Made by a program: the position numbers and the translations under genes | Shown here: positions 7,846 to 15,970 of the stretch, piece after piece | How positions within the stretch are numbered: the first letter of the stretch is position 1 | Layout: the number at the start of each line of letters is the position of its first letter | Notes under the pieces: generated by a model | What the model was told of the DNA's origin: nothing | Seen by the model: the letters and a program-made list of their open reading frames with translations, nothing else | The model's database searches: none | From: Mycobacterium sp. | GTDB lineage: Bacteria; Actinomycetota; Actinomycetes; Mycobacteriales; Mycobacteriaceae | Length of the DNA stretch: 50,459 nucleotides | NCBI GenBank assembly: GCA_025965895.1 | Contig: JAOPWC010000086.1 | Coordinates: 1 to 50,459, forward strand | Direction: 5' to 3'

Positions 7846-8346
7846 ATGCTGAAAAAGCTTCTCACCGGTGGTCTGGCGGCGGGTGCTATCGGTATCCCGT
7901 TCGCCGGAGTGGCCTGGGCAGATCCGCCGGTGAACCCCGGTCCGCCCGCCGTTCCGGACTCGAATGCACAGGGTTCGGCCGTGCCGGCGCAGCCGGCCGC
8001 GGTTCCGGCGTCCAACGGACAGGGTCCGGCCGCGCCAGGACAGCCGGGCGTTCCGGCCGCCAACGGCCAGGATCCCAGCTGCATTGTCTCGGCGAATGCA
8101 CCGGCAGAGGCAGCCCCCGGAACGCAAGCCGCGGGAACGCAGTGGCGGCAGGTCGCCACGCTGCAGGGCTCCGACGCGACAGACCTTGGTTTGCCTCCTG
8201 GGCAAGTGGTGAAGGTATTCTGCGCGCCGGCCGGCACCCAGACCCCGTCGGCGCAGGCGACCGGGGTGGAGAACCCCGGGCAGATCCCGCAGGCGCAGCC
8301 GGCTGGCGTACAGAACCCCGGCCAGATCCCACCGGCGCAGCAATAG
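7846..8346 (+). CDS. Secreted Pro/Ala/Gln-rich protein
   Basis: 166 residues. The N-terminus MLKKLLTGGLAAGAIGIPFA is a Sec signal peptide with a likely cut after AWA (about residue 24). The mature protein is low complexity, with repeated APGQPGVPAANGQ-like and NPGQIP units; the NPGQIP unit occurs twice near the end. A central segment with two Cys (SCIVS and KVFCAP) may form one disulfide. The ATG follows AGGAGAG at proper spacing. It resembles small proline-rich secreted proteins of mycobacteria. No function is assigned. Confidence 0.75.
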   Translation: MLKKLLTGGLAAGAIGIPFAGVAWADPPVNPGPPAVPDSNAQGSAVPAQPAAVPASNGQGPAAPGQPGVPAANGQDPSCIVSANAPAEAAPGTQAAGTQWRQVATLQGSDATDLGLPPGQVVKVFCAPAGTQTPSAQATGVENPGQIPQAQPAGVQNPGQIPPAQQ

Positions 8347-8371
8347 GCCAGCTCGCGGCATAACAGCGGTT

Positions 8372-8407
8372 GACCCGGTCGCGTTTCTCATCAACGCGAC
8401 CGGGGTC
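8372..8407. terminator. Strong hairpin between convergent genes
   Basis: GACCCGGTCGCGTT (8372-8385) pairs with AACGCGACCGGGGTC (8393-8407) with a single bulged base and a 7-nt loop. It lies 25 bp after the secreted-protein stop and 52 bp from the stop of the convergent gene, so it can serve both. There is no clear U tract, as is usual for high-GC actinobacterial terminators. Confidence 0.7.
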
Positions 8408-8448
8408 AGCCTCGTTCGGCCGTCGCCTGCCCTGTAAGATCGGGGCCC

Positions 8449-8469
8449 GTCTTTGCGGCTAGGTCGCCG
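8449..8469. repeat. 21-bp direct repeat, left copy
   Basis: GTCTTTGCGGCTAGGTCGCC plus G, identical to 9580-9600. It includes the stop codon of the 8459-9532 gene. See the right copy. Confidence 0.8.
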
Positions 8470-9532
8470 TCTGGGATACGTCCTCCAGCCGTGCCGGGCC
8501 AGTTCCCTTCGTCGGGTCGGTTTTCCAGGGCCAGTCGTTGGAACGGAACGGCGCAAGGCTCGGCAGTAACGCTTTCTGGCCCCGTTTCGCCATCTCCCGC
8601 TCGATCGCCGCCCGACCGCCACCGCCGAGGAGTTCGACGTCCATCACGAAGTTGTCGCGGAAGAACACCATGCTCAGGGAGCGGTCAGCGACGATGCGGC
8701 CGAGCACGTCGAGCAACTTCTCGGGGGTTGTCTCGAACTCCGGCGTCTCGACAAGCAACAACCGGTCGCCCATCGTCTCCGTGCCCATGAACTGGACGAG
8801 GACGCTGAAGAGGATGTTGTTCTGCCGCGTGATGTACAGAGTGTTGTTGACCGCGTAAGTGCGCTCCCAGTCGGTGCCGAGCTTCTTCTTCCAGTCCTCG
8901 ACGACTTTCATCCAGTGGCCCACCTGGGCGACCGAGGCGATGCCGATGGATTTGACCGACATGGGCGTGGTGCCGCGGATGTACTTCTCGACGTCCTCGT
9001 AGCTGTAGCCCCCCTTGGCGAGGCACTCGTCCATGAAGGCCAGGTTGCGTTGCAGAATGCTGGCGAGGATGTACCGGTCGTCTTCGGAGATGTCCAGGGC
9101 GCCCAGGCTGTCCAGGGCCGTCTGGTTTTGCGTCCGGTACATCTGGAGCGGGGCGCGCCACAATTGGTTCGCGTGCGCATCGGACAGGAACGGTGAGACG
9201 ATCTCATAAACGGCCATCGTGCTATGGCCGACCGATTTGGCGAGCTGGTAGACGATCGGCACCGGCGGGGCCACCTCGGGGGCGTGGCCGGGCCGGTAGA
9301 GGATCATTCGTCCGCCCTCGCCGCTGAACAGCGCCACGATGATGGGCACCCGGTCGCGGATGTTCTGCTTGAATCTCGCCAGCGATGCATCGTAGAACTG
9401 CATCATGGACGCGTTCAGGGCGAGGACCGCATGCTCGGCTACGACGCGCGCGCTCGCCGGCGCCTCGTCGGCGACGGCCGGGCGCATGAATTCCGGGACT
9501 ACGCTGCCGTTGGACTCGGCCATACTGGTCAC
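8459..9532 (-). CDS. Unrecognised 357-residue protein
   Basis: I do not recognise this family. The protein is soluble and mostly helical in appearance, with no signal peptide or membrane segment. Notable stretches are RVPIIVALFSGEGGRMILYR (about 60-80), a strand-like segment, and RLLLVETPEFETTPEKLLDVL. GTG at 9532 is preceded by AGGAG at suitable spacing; an ATG at 9523 is the alternative. It is a monocistronic gene on a 1.13-kb unit bounded by 21-bp direct repeats, and its last codons and stop lie inside the left repeat. The same codons end the neighbouring xanthine-dehydrogenase relic, so the gene may have been inserted or duplicated there. Confidence 0.75.
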   Translation of the reverse strand: MTSMAESNGSVVPEFMRPAVADEAPASARVVAEHAVLALNASMMQFYDASLARFKQNIRDRVPIIVALFSGEGGRMILYRPGHAPEVAPPVPIVYQLAKSVGHSTMAVYEIVSPFLSDAHANQLWRAPLQMYRTQNQTALDSLGALDISEDDRYILASILQRNLAFMDECLAKGGYSYEDVEKYIRGTTPMSVKSIGIASVAQVGHWMKVVEDWKKKLGTDWERTYAVNNTLYITRQNNILFSVLVQFMGTETMGDRLLLVETPEFETTPEKLLDVLGRIVADRSLSMVFFRDNFVMDVELLGGGGRAAIEREMAKRGQKALLPSLAPFRSNDWPWKTDPTKGTGPARLEDVSQTAT

Positions 9533-9579
9533 TCACTGCTCCTATTGCCGTGCGAGGTCTTCGGTGGTCATCACGAGGT

Positions 9580-9600
9580 GTCTTTGCGGCTAGGTCGCCG
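9580..9600. repeat. 21-bp direct repeat, right copy
   Basis: Identical to 8449-8469, with a start-to-start distance of 1131 bp. It contains the last codons and TAG of the xanthine-dehydrogenase relic on the minus strand. The pair brackets the 357-residue gene, as expected for an insertion that copied its target end or for a recombination scar. Confidence 0.8.
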
Positions 9601-10370
9601 CGGGGATCAGCGTGGCCGACCGCACCCGGTCATAAATCCGTTCGGGGGTCAGCGGCAGTTCCCGGTAGCGCACTCCGTTCGCGTCGTGCAGCGCGTTGGC
9701 CAGCGCTGGTGCGACCGGGTTGATGCAGCACTCGGCGATGCCCTTGGCCCGCATCGGACCCACAGAGTCGCTCGAGTCCACCAAAATCACCTCGGTGCGC
9801 GGAACGTCGGCGAAGGTGGGGATGCGGTACGTGCGCAGAGTGGCATTGACCATGACACCGTTGTCGTCGATGTGCACACTGCGCAGGATCTCGCCCGGCC
9901 GCAGCACATTCTCATGGTCGCCGTCACGAATCGGCTGCGTCGATGCGTCTTTCGCCGCCGTCGGTAGACCATAAGTGTACGTCGCTTCCAGCGCCACGGC
10001 CGTCGTGATCATCGGGCCCGCGGGCAGCGACATGCAGCTGTTGCCTCCGACGGTCGCGCTGTTCCACACCTTGAACGACGCCAGAAACACCTCGCAGCAG
10101 ATGGGGAACAAGGCTGCGGCGGGCCAGTTTCGGGGGGGTGAAGTGGTTCAGGTCCCGGGTTGTACAGGTGGCGCCAATCTCCAGGCCGTCGGCGGCGGGC
10201 ACCTGGCCGGGCCAACGCAGGCCGGTCAGGTCGATCAACCGGCGTAGGTCGGGCTGGGCCTCGGAGAACAGCCAGGTGCCCCCCGCAAGCCAGGTGTCGC
10301 CGGGCGACCACTGCGCACCGGGTCGTGGCAGGGGTTGGCGAACAACGTGGGTGACGGTGTTGAGATCCAA
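9590..10370 (-). pseudogene. Xanthine-dehydrogenase-type relic: FAD subunit fused to Mo-subunit tail
   Basis: The 5' part reads as the FAD-binding subunit of a molybdopterin hydroxylase (LDLNTVTHVVRQPLPRP..., WLAGGTWLFSEAQPDL, ATCTTRDL). The frame breaks near a run of seven G (10132-10138) and continues as ATVGGNSCMSLPAGP and GDHENVLRPGEILRSVHI. It then passes directly into VNATLRTYRIPTFADVP, MRAKGIAECCINPVAPALAN and RELPLTPERIYD, the C-terminus of the large molybdenum subunit. At least two frame changes and one large deletion are needed to explain it. No functional enzyme is possible. A TTG at 10370 matches the expected FAD-subunit start. Confidence 0.85.
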
Positions 10371-10672
10371 CTGACTGCGTCCCTGAGTCGGATTCTGAGC
10401 AAATGTGAGCAGGACGACTGTAGACAATGGATCCGGTTTTATGAGCTCGTTCGACAACTATTGACCTGATTAAATTCGAATGATGATGGCAACAATCATT
10501 ATCTGCCTCGGCGATGCGGCGGCCGCCGGGCGAGACGCATCAAATCGACTTCCCAGGCTGAGGACGCGGGTCGATTCCGGCAGATGGTAGCGGACTGCGA
10601 TGGACCCCTAGAGGCGAAGTCCGCAGGTCAGCAGCGCGGCGGCTGTGCCGCCGCATCGCCGAGGAGAAAGGC
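10371..10672. other. Intergenic stretch
   Basis: It holds upstream sequence of the oxidase relic and the region after the small secreted-protein gene. No gene, tRNA or clear hairpin was found. Confidence 0.4.
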
Positions 10673-11017
10673 CTACTGGCTCTGTTGCACCGTCGTGCTG
10701 CGGTTGGGCACCTGGACGTTGCCCGGGCCGTAAAGGACGCTCGAGAGGCACCCTGGACGGTTGCTGCACGCGGTGACGTCTTGCTGGCTGGGCGCGCCGG
10801 CGGTGATGGGGGCGGGTCCAACCGGCCCGCAATTAGTGCTGATCGGAGCGCCCTCCTGGAGGAGGTTCATGTTGACGCCGCCACCGCATGGATCGGCGAG
10901 GGCGCTCGGCGATGCGCCGGACCCCGCCAGCATCGCAACCGCGGGAGCCGCGGCAAGGGCCATCGAGCATGCGCCCGCGAGCACCAGCCGTCGCGTGGGA
11001 AGTCCGAATGGTGCCAC
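10673..11017 (-). CDS. Small secreted protein
   Basis: 114 residues from GTG at 11017, which follows GAGGGAG by a few bases; the in-frame ATG at 11059 lacks a ribosome site. The signal peptide RRLVLAGACSMALAAAPAVA is clear, with likely cleavage around the ALA-D segment near residue 41. The mature part of about 70 residues has four Cys (DPCGGG, TNCGP, TACSN, PGCLS), so two disulfides are plausible. It resembles the small cysteine-containing exported proteins common in mycobacteria; the role is unknown. Confidence 0.7.
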   Translation of the reverse strand: MAPFGLPTRRLVLAGACSMALAAAPAVAMLAGSGASPSALADPCGGGVNMNLLQEGAPISTNCGPVGPAPITAGAPSQQDVTACSNRPGCLSSVLYGPGNVQVPNRSTTVQQSQ

Positions 11018-11089
11018 CTCTGCTCCCTCGTTCGGGTTCAACGCTGTCCAAGAATGCATACACCATCAGCGCAAGCTATGCGAGCGCTG

Positions 11090-11911
11090 TCAACGAACCA
11101 GGCGCCGCAGCAATGCCGATGCGGCGGCGATGCCCACCACGGCGGCCAACGCCAGCACGCCGAGATCCAGCGCCGTGTTGGATGGGATACCGACAAGCAG
11201 CGTGCGCAGCGCGTCGACCTCGTAGCTCAGCGGATTGACCTTGCTCAGCCAGCGCAGCCACTCAGGCATCACGTCGACGGGGTACAGCGCGTTCGACGCG
11301 AAGAACAGCGGCATTGTGATGGCCTGCCCGATACCCATCAACCGGTCGCGGTTGCGGACCAGTCCGGCCAATGTCATGGACAGACACGCGAAGAACGCCG
11401 AGCCCAGCACCACGACGCCCATCGCGCCGAGGATTTTGAGCGGGTTCACGGTCATGTGCACGCCCAGCAGATACGCCAGTGCCAGCACCCCGACGACCTG
11501 AGCGACCGACCGCACTCCGGCCGCGAAGGCCTTCCCGGTGATTAGCGCAGACGCCGGCGCCGGCGTCACCATCAGCTTCGCAAGGATCCCCGCGTCCCGG
11601 TCCCAGATGATCTGGATGCCGTAGAAGATCGAGATGAACAATGCCGACTGCGCGATGATGCCCGGCGCCAGGAACGCCAGATAAGGCACAGAACCGGTGT
11701 TGATGACACGCAGCCGGCTGAACGTCTGCCCGAAGATCAACAACCACAACGCCGGTTGCACCATGCGGGTGACCAGCTCGGCCCGGTCGTGCTGCAGCTT
11801 CTGCAGCTCGACGAGCGAGAACGTGCCGACCTGGAGCAGCAATCCCCGGACCTTCCGCCACCCGCGCGGCGCCCGCGCGATCTCCACGCGAATACCCGGC
11901 TCAACTGACAC
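11090..11911 (-). CDS. ABC-2 type exporter permease (DrrB-like)
   Basis: 273 residues. A cytoplasmic lead-in (LVELQKLQHDRAELVTRMVQPALWLLIFGQTF) opens an ABC-2 membrane domain with about six hydrophobic segments. The family motif NPLSYEVDALR lies near the end. It is the membrane partner of the ATPase at 11901-12719 and probably exports a hydrophobic drug or lipid. Start: GTG at 11911 overlaps the ATPase gene by 11 nt and follows AGGTGG; a longer ATG start at 11956 lies deep inside the ATPase gene and is less likely. It is the last gene of the marR-ATPase-permease operon. Confidence 0.88.
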   Translation of the reverse strand: MSVEPGIRVEIARAPRGWRKVRGLLLQVGTFSLVELQKLQHDRAELVTRMVQPALWLLIFGQTFSRLRVINTGSVPYLAFLAPGIIAQSALFISIFYGIQIIWDRDAGILAKLMVTPAPASALITGKAFAAGVRSVAQVVGVLALAYLLGVHMTVNPLKILGAMGVVVLGSAFFACLSMTLAGLVRNRDRLMGIGQAITMPLFFASNALYPVDVMPEWLRWLSKVNPLSYEVDALRTLLVGIPSNTALDLGVLALAAVVGIAAASALLRRLVR

Positions 11912-12719
11912 GGCGCGCCACCTTTCGGCTGGAACGTGTTTCCCGCAACCCGCCATGGGAGGTGTCTGCGCCGAGACCCGATCCCGCGTAATGGCGGAAG
12001 ACGTCCTCCAGCGTCGCGTCCGGTGACACCGAGCGTTTCAGCTCCGCGCGAGTTCCGACCACCTGCAGCCTGCCGCGATGCATCAGCGCGACCCGGTTGC
12101 ACAGCGCGTCGGCCTCTTCCATGTAGTGCGTGGTCAGCAGCACCGTCATTCCAAACTCCGCCTGCATGCGGCCCACCTGCCTCCAGACTCCGTCACGCGC
12201 GATCGGGTCCAGCCCGACGGTCGGTTCGTCCAGGATCAACAGCGACGGGCGGTTGACCAGAGCCTGCGCCAATTCGAGACGCCTGACCATGCCGCCCGAG
12301 TAGGTACTCGCCGGCCGGTCGGCGACATCGAGCAGCTGCATCGCCTCAAGCGCCCCGTCCACGCGATCGGAACGCTCGGCGCGCGCCACGTCGTAGAGCC
12401 GAGCGAACCACTGCACGTTCTGCCTGCCGGTCAGCGCCGGCTCTATCGACAGTTGTTGTGGCACATAGCCGATGTTGTAGCGGATGTCCATCGTGTGCCG
12501 CCGCGAGTCGAGGCCGAACACCCGCACCTCGCCCTGCTGGACAGGGCTCAGCGTGGTGAGCACTCGCACGACAGTCGTCTTGCCCGCCCCGTTAGGCCCC
12601 AGCAGGCCCAGGGTTTCGCCGGAACGGACGTGCAAAGACAAGTCGTCCACGGCAGTGAAGTCGCCGTAGCGGTGGCTCAGGTGCCGGCAGTCGATGGCCA
12701 GCTCGTTCGGCACACTCAT
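11901..12719 (-). CDS. ABC exporter ATP-binding protein (DrrA-like)
   Basis: 272 residues. Walker A GPNGAGKTT (41-49), Q-loop VPQQLS, signature YSGGM, Walker B LLILDEPTVGLD and H-loop TTHYMEEAD are all intact. The C-terminal 45 residues follow the DrrA pattern (VSPDATLEDVFRHY). It powers the permease encoded next. Its ATG overlaps the marR stop (ATGA at 12716-12719), so regulator, ATPase and permease are made from one message. This order is typical of self-regulated drug-efflux operons. Confidence 0.92.
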   Translation of the reverse strand: MSVPNELAIDCRHLSHRYGDFTAVDDLSLHVRSGETLGLLGPNGAGKTTVVRVLTTLSPVQQGEVRVFGLDSRRHTMDIRYNIGYVPQQLSIEPALTGRQNVQWFARLYDVARAERSDRVDGALEAMQLLDVADRPASTYSGGMVRRLELAQALVNRPSLLILDEPTVGLDPIARDGVWRQVGRMQAEFGMTVLLTTHYMEEADALCNRVALMHRGRLQVVGTRAELKRSVSPDATLEDVFRHYAGSGLGADTSHGGLRETRSSRKVARRVS

Positions 12720-13165
12720 CGCTCCCCCTCATGAAGCATCTGGGTCATGGTCGCCATGACCCCCAATCCCCCGGTAAGTGCGTGGATCTGTTCGTCGTCG
12801 AGTCGGGCCAGCACTTCGGTCAGCGCCGCCCGGCGTGCGGCGCGCGACGCGTCAGTGAGGTGCTGCGCGACGTCGGTGAGCCGTAGCCGTCCCACCCTCC
12901 GGTCGTCCGCGTCGACGCCCCGGATCAGCAGGCCATCCGACGCCAGCTTGGACACCAGCGTCGACGCAGTGTTGGGCACCAACCCCAACTCCGTGGCGGC
13001 TTCGGAAACCGAGATTCCCGGTCGCCGACCGACCAGCCGGAGCAGCTCCGCCTGCGCTTCGGTCAATCCGGGCATGTCGAGGCCGCGGCCGGCGCGGCGC
13101 AGCTGCCGCCGGAACCGGCCGACCACGCTGAACAGCTCGGTCACCAGATCGGTACGAGTCTCCAC
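12716..13165 (-). CDS. MarR family transcriptional regulator
   Basis: 149 residues with a MarR winged helix: LTEAQAELLRLVGRRPG, then SVSEAATELGLVPNTASTLVSKL and the wing DADDRRVGRLRLT. Start: GTG at 13165, chosen because TATCTT lies exactly 6 nt upstream, the spacing of a leaderless transcript; further in-frame codons upstream (to 13384) look non-coding and overlap the next gene. It heads the efflux operon and very likely controls it through the inverted repeat at 13179-13191. Confidence 0.88.
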   Translation of the reverse strand: METRTDLVTELFSVVGRFRRQLRRAGRGLDMPGLTEAQAELLRLVGRRPGISVSEAATELGLVPNTASTLVSKLASDGLLIRGVDADDRRVGRLRLTDVAQHLTDASRAARRAALTEVLARLDDEQIHALTGGLGVMATMTQMLHEGER

Positions 13166-13170
13166 AACAC

Positions 13171-13191
13171 GAAGATACCTCTGTCTCAGAG
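13171..13191 (-). promoter_or_regulatory. Leaderless promoter and operator of the marR-efflux operon
   Basis: On the minus strand CTCTG-AGA-CAGAG (13191-13179) is a perfect 5-3-5 inverted repeat. It is followed almost at once by TATCTT (13176-13171), and GTG begins 6 nt later. A repressor on the palindrome would sit against the -10 box. The site is inside the 35-bp gap before the next upstream gene, so the operon has its own promoter. Confidence 0.6.
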
Positions 13192-13200
13192 CTATTTCGG

Positions 13201-14091
13201 CTACAGATCCCCCACCGCGTCGGCGACGCGACGAAGCTGAACGCCGTCCGAGCTCGTCGGGATCAAGTGCACCTCGTCCGCCCCGATGTCGGCGAACCTG
13301 CGCAACACGGCGAGCAGCTCGTCTTCGGTGCCGGTCCAGCCGGTCGTGGGTGACATCGCGTCGACGTACCGCGGCGGGATCCAATTCATGTAGCGCCTCA
13401 AGTGCTGGTGTATCTGCTCACGGGCCGACCCGTCCGACCCCAGTGCGAACCAGAATGACGTGGTGAGCCGCGGCTTCGGCTTGCCGGCTTGCGCCCACGA
13501 CGTTCGCGCGACCTCGAACAGCTCGTCGACCTTGTCGACGTCGAGGTCCAGTGTTGTGCCGGCCAGTCCATCAGCCCAAGCTGCCGCGCTGCGAACAGTT
13601 CTCGGTCCCATGGTACCGACCAGCAGCGCTGGTCCGCCGGGTTGCGCCGGCGGCGGCCCCACAGGACAGACAGATTCAGTGACCTTTTCCCCCAACCACA
13701 CCCGTTTCATCACCGCCACCCGCTCGGCCATGTCTCTCATGGTCTGAATGGCGGGATCGGCGCTCACCGCGTGGTAGTCCTCGTGGCGACCGCCCACGCC
13801 GATCCCGACGGTGAGACGCCCGCCGCTGAGCATGTCCGAAGTCGCGAGCGCCTTCGCGAGCATGACGGGATCGTGCAGCTGCGGGACGACGACAGTGGTC
13901 ACGAGCCGGACCCGGTGGGTCCACGCCGCCAGCGCGCCGAGCAGGGTCAACGTCTCGGGGTTGTCGAATGCGATCCGTTCCCCGAAGCACAAAGAGGCGA
14001 ACGGCCCGTCGTCGATCGCCTTCGCCCATTCCTCGAGCGTCGCCGCGTCCAGATCCGGCTCCATCACCGGCATCGTCATCCCTACCTGCAC
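13201..14091 (-). CDS. LLM-class (probably F420-dependent) oxidoreductase
   Basis: 296 residues with the luciferase-like TIM-barrel signature: GMTMPVMEPDLD at the start, FASLCFGERIAFDNPETLTLLGALAAWT, VRLVTTVVVPQLHDPVMLAKALATSD, and MLSGGRLTVGIGVGG. Mycobacterial members mostly use F420; the cofactor here is inferred. Start: GTG at 14091 overlaps the stop of the nitronate monooxygenase gene (14082), indicating coupling. The substrate is unknown. The two enzymes form a two-gene operon reading toward marR. Confidence 0.87.
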   Translation of the reverse strand: MQVGMTMPVMEPDLDAATLEEWAKAIDDGPFASLCFGERIAFDNPETLTLLGALAAWTHRVRLVTTVVVPQLHDPVMLAKALATSDMLSGGRLTVGIGVGGRHEDYHAVSADPAIQTMRDMAERVAVMKRVWLGEKVTESVCPVGPPPAQPGGPALLVGTMGPRTVRSAAAWADGLAGTTLDLDVDKVDELFEVARTSWAQAGKPKPRLTTSFWFALGSDGSAREQIHQHLRRYMNWIPPRYVDAMSPTTGWTGTEDELLAVLRRFADIGADEVHLIPTSSDGVQLRRVADAVGDL

Positions 14092-15107
14092 GACAGTCCT
14101 TCCATGATCGTGGCCACCGATGCGAGCCTGGCCTTCTGAAATCCGGTGCCCGCCCATATGTTCGTGGCATGCGGATCGCCGGCCCGCACCGACGCGGCCC
14201 GCAGCGGACTGGTCAGATAATGGATCTCCGGATAGCCCAACGGGGCCTCGGCTTCATGCTGTTCGATGAATCTGTTGCGCAGACCGCGGGCATATCGGCC
14301 CGAGAAGGCTTTGGTCACAACGGTTTCAATGAACTGCGGATCCCGCAGCGCGGCACGGTGAACCGGGCTGCTGCCCGCCTCGTCGGAAAGCAGGAACGCG
14401 GTGCCCAGCTGCGCTGCGACCGCGCCCGCACGCACTACCCCCTCGACGTCCTCCGCGGTCATCAGCCCGCCGGTCGCGACCACTGGCACGTCAACCACCG
14501 CGAGAACCGCGCTCAGCAATTCGGCCAGCGGCTGGGTGGCTGCCTGCGCCGCCGGATCGTAGGTGCCGCGATGGCCGCCCGCGCCCGGGCCCTGAACCAC
14601 GAGCGCGTCGACGCCACGGCCGGTGGCCAGTTCGGCTTCAGGAACTGTCGTCACGGTGGCGAGCGTGACAATCCCGGCGCCGCGCAGGCGGTCACAGCCG
14701 TCGCGAGCCGGCAGCCCGAATGCGAACGACACCACCTCGGGCCGTAGATCCAGCACTGCGTCGAACTTCGCCGACCACCCGTCGTCGTCATGCCTCGGCT
14801 CGCCGAGCGCCACCCCATAGCGTTCGGCGTCCCCCGACAGCGCAGCCGCGTAGCCTTGGATCTCCGCAGGCATGCCTGTGCTTGGTTGCGGCACAAAGAG
14901 ATTGACGCCAACCGGGCCGGACGTCAGCTTCCGGGCGGCCACCACACGCTCGGCGAACGTGTCCGCTGACAGGTAGCCGGCAGCGACGAACCCGAGCCCA
15001 CCGGCATTGGTCGCAGCGGCGGCCAGTTCGGGGGTTGACGGGCCGCCGGCCATTGGCGCGGCAATCACCGGAACCGAAAGGTCGGAAAGTTGGAACTTAC
15101 TCGCCAT
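14082..15107 (-). CDS. Nitronate monooxygenase family protein (NMO/2-nitropropane dioxygenase)
   Basis: 341 residues of the FMN-binding TIM barrel. IAAPMAGGPSTPELAAAATNAGGLGF (17-42) is the N-terminal FMN motif; QGPGAGGHRGTY carries the conserved active-site His; VVATGGLMTAEDV and AQLGTAFLLSDEAG are the phosphate-binding parts. It oxidises alkyl nitronates such as propionate-3-nitronate, protecting against these toxins. Start: ATG at 15107 (MASKFQ); a TTG two codons earlier is also in frame. It is coupled to the LLM oxidoreductase by overlap. Confidence 0.9.
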   Translation of the reverse strand: MASKFQLSDLSVPVIAAPMAGGPSTPELAAAATNAGGLGFVAAGYLSADTFAERVVAARKLTSGPVGVNLFVPQPSTGMPAEIQGYAAALSGDAERYGVALGEPRHDDDGWSAKFDAVLDLRPEVVSFAFGLPARDGCDRLRGAGIVTLATVTTVPEAELATGRGVDALVVQGPGAGGHRGTYDPAAQAATQPLAELLSAVLAVVDVPVVATGGLMTAEDVEGVVRAGAVAAQLGTAFLLSDEAGSSPVHRAALRDPQFIETVVTKAFSGRYARGLRNRFIEQHEAEAPLGYPEIHYLTSPLRAASVRAGDPHATNIWAGTGFQKARLASVATIMEGLSCR

Positions 15108-15113
15108 CGTCAA

Positions 15114-15527
15114 CCCCTATCTCATCGCCCTTCCGCACAGCAGGCAGTCCTGCGGCTCGGCAGTCAGGTTCGGAAGCAGTGCGCAGCGGGACAGCTTGCC
15201 TTCCCGCGACAGGCCTGCGCATTCGAGCAGGTGTGCAAGCGGGATGTTGTCAACGTGGCATGCTGCCCACACCCGATACGACATCACGCCGTAGCCCCAC
15301 CACTGTCGTGCGAGGCAGTCTCATCAACGTCTCGGACTGGCGGCCATGACGGATCGTCCAGCCGGTCGGACGTCACACGTGTGAACGGCGCGTAGCCATC
15401 ATTCACACGCGATACACGCAGCAAAACGCACAGCAAAATGCGCGGTCGCGCAAGGACTTCGTCGTCCGCCACTCCTCCATCCTGAGGCATTGCGGCGTCC
15501 GCCACGAAGCTGGTTGACTGAGATCAC
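15114..15527. other. Intergenic region with a perfect 12-bp palindrome
   Basis: No gene is seen. TCACACGTGTGA at 15373-15384 is a perfect palindrome, and a related half site (TTCACACGCG) follows about 25 bp later. It may be an operator serving the divergent nitronate monooxygenase (start 15107) and VOC gene (start 15528); this is inference. Confidence 0.45.
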
Positions 15528-15911
15528 ATGGCCATCGCGTTCAACCACACCATCGTTGCCGCCAAGAACAAGCACGAGTCGGCGGCCTTTCTGACCAACT
15601 TGTTCGGTCTGCCTGCCGCGATACCGGCCGGTCACTTCCTGGTCGTGAAGCTAGAGCATGGCGCCTCGCTCGACTTTGCCGACACCGGAGACGATGTGCG
15701 CCCGCAGCACTACGCATTCCTGGTATCCGAAGACGACTTCGACTCGATCTACGGGCGGATCACTGACCACGGCCTTCAACACTGGGCCGACCCACGGGGC
15801 AACCGTCCCGGTGAGATAAACCACCACGACGGCGGGCGGGGCGTCTACTTCCGCGACCCTTCCGGCCACTACCTCGAGATCATCACCTGTCCGTACGGTT
15901 CGGGCGGCTGA
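15528..15911 (+). CDS. VOC family (glyoxalase/dioxygenase fold) protein
   Basis: 127 residues. It has two beta-alpha-beta modules of the vicinal-oxygen-chelate fold. Probable metal ligands are H7 (FNHTIV), H61 (PQHYAFLV) and E117 (GHYLEIIT); the segment YFRDPSGHYLEII is the hallmark C-terminal strand. The second half includes GNRPGEINHHDGGRGVYF. The substrate is unknown, with detoxification of an electrophile or a ring-cleavage step both possible. It is a single gene ending in a strong hairpin. Confidence 0.85.
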   Translation: MAIAFNHTIVAAKNKHESAAFLTNLFGLPAAIPAGHFLVVKLEHGASLDFADTGDDVRPQHYAFLVSEDDFDSIYGRITDHGLQHWADPRGNRPGEINHHDGGRGVYFRDPSGHYLEIITCPYGSGG

Positions 15912-15920
15912 CCAGACGAC

Positions 15921-15953
15921 GATGGCCGCCCCGTCTGTCGCGAGGCGGCCATC
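15921..15953. terminator. 10-bp perfect hairpin between convergent genes
   Basis: GATGGCCGCC (15921-15930) and GGCGGCCATC (15944-15953) pair perfectly around a 13-nt loop. It lies 10 bp after the VOC stop and 18 bp from the convergent secreted-protein relic's stop. It is a probable bidirectional terminator without a U tract. Confidence 0.7.
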
Positions 15954-15970
15954 CTGTCGAGCAGTCCCGG

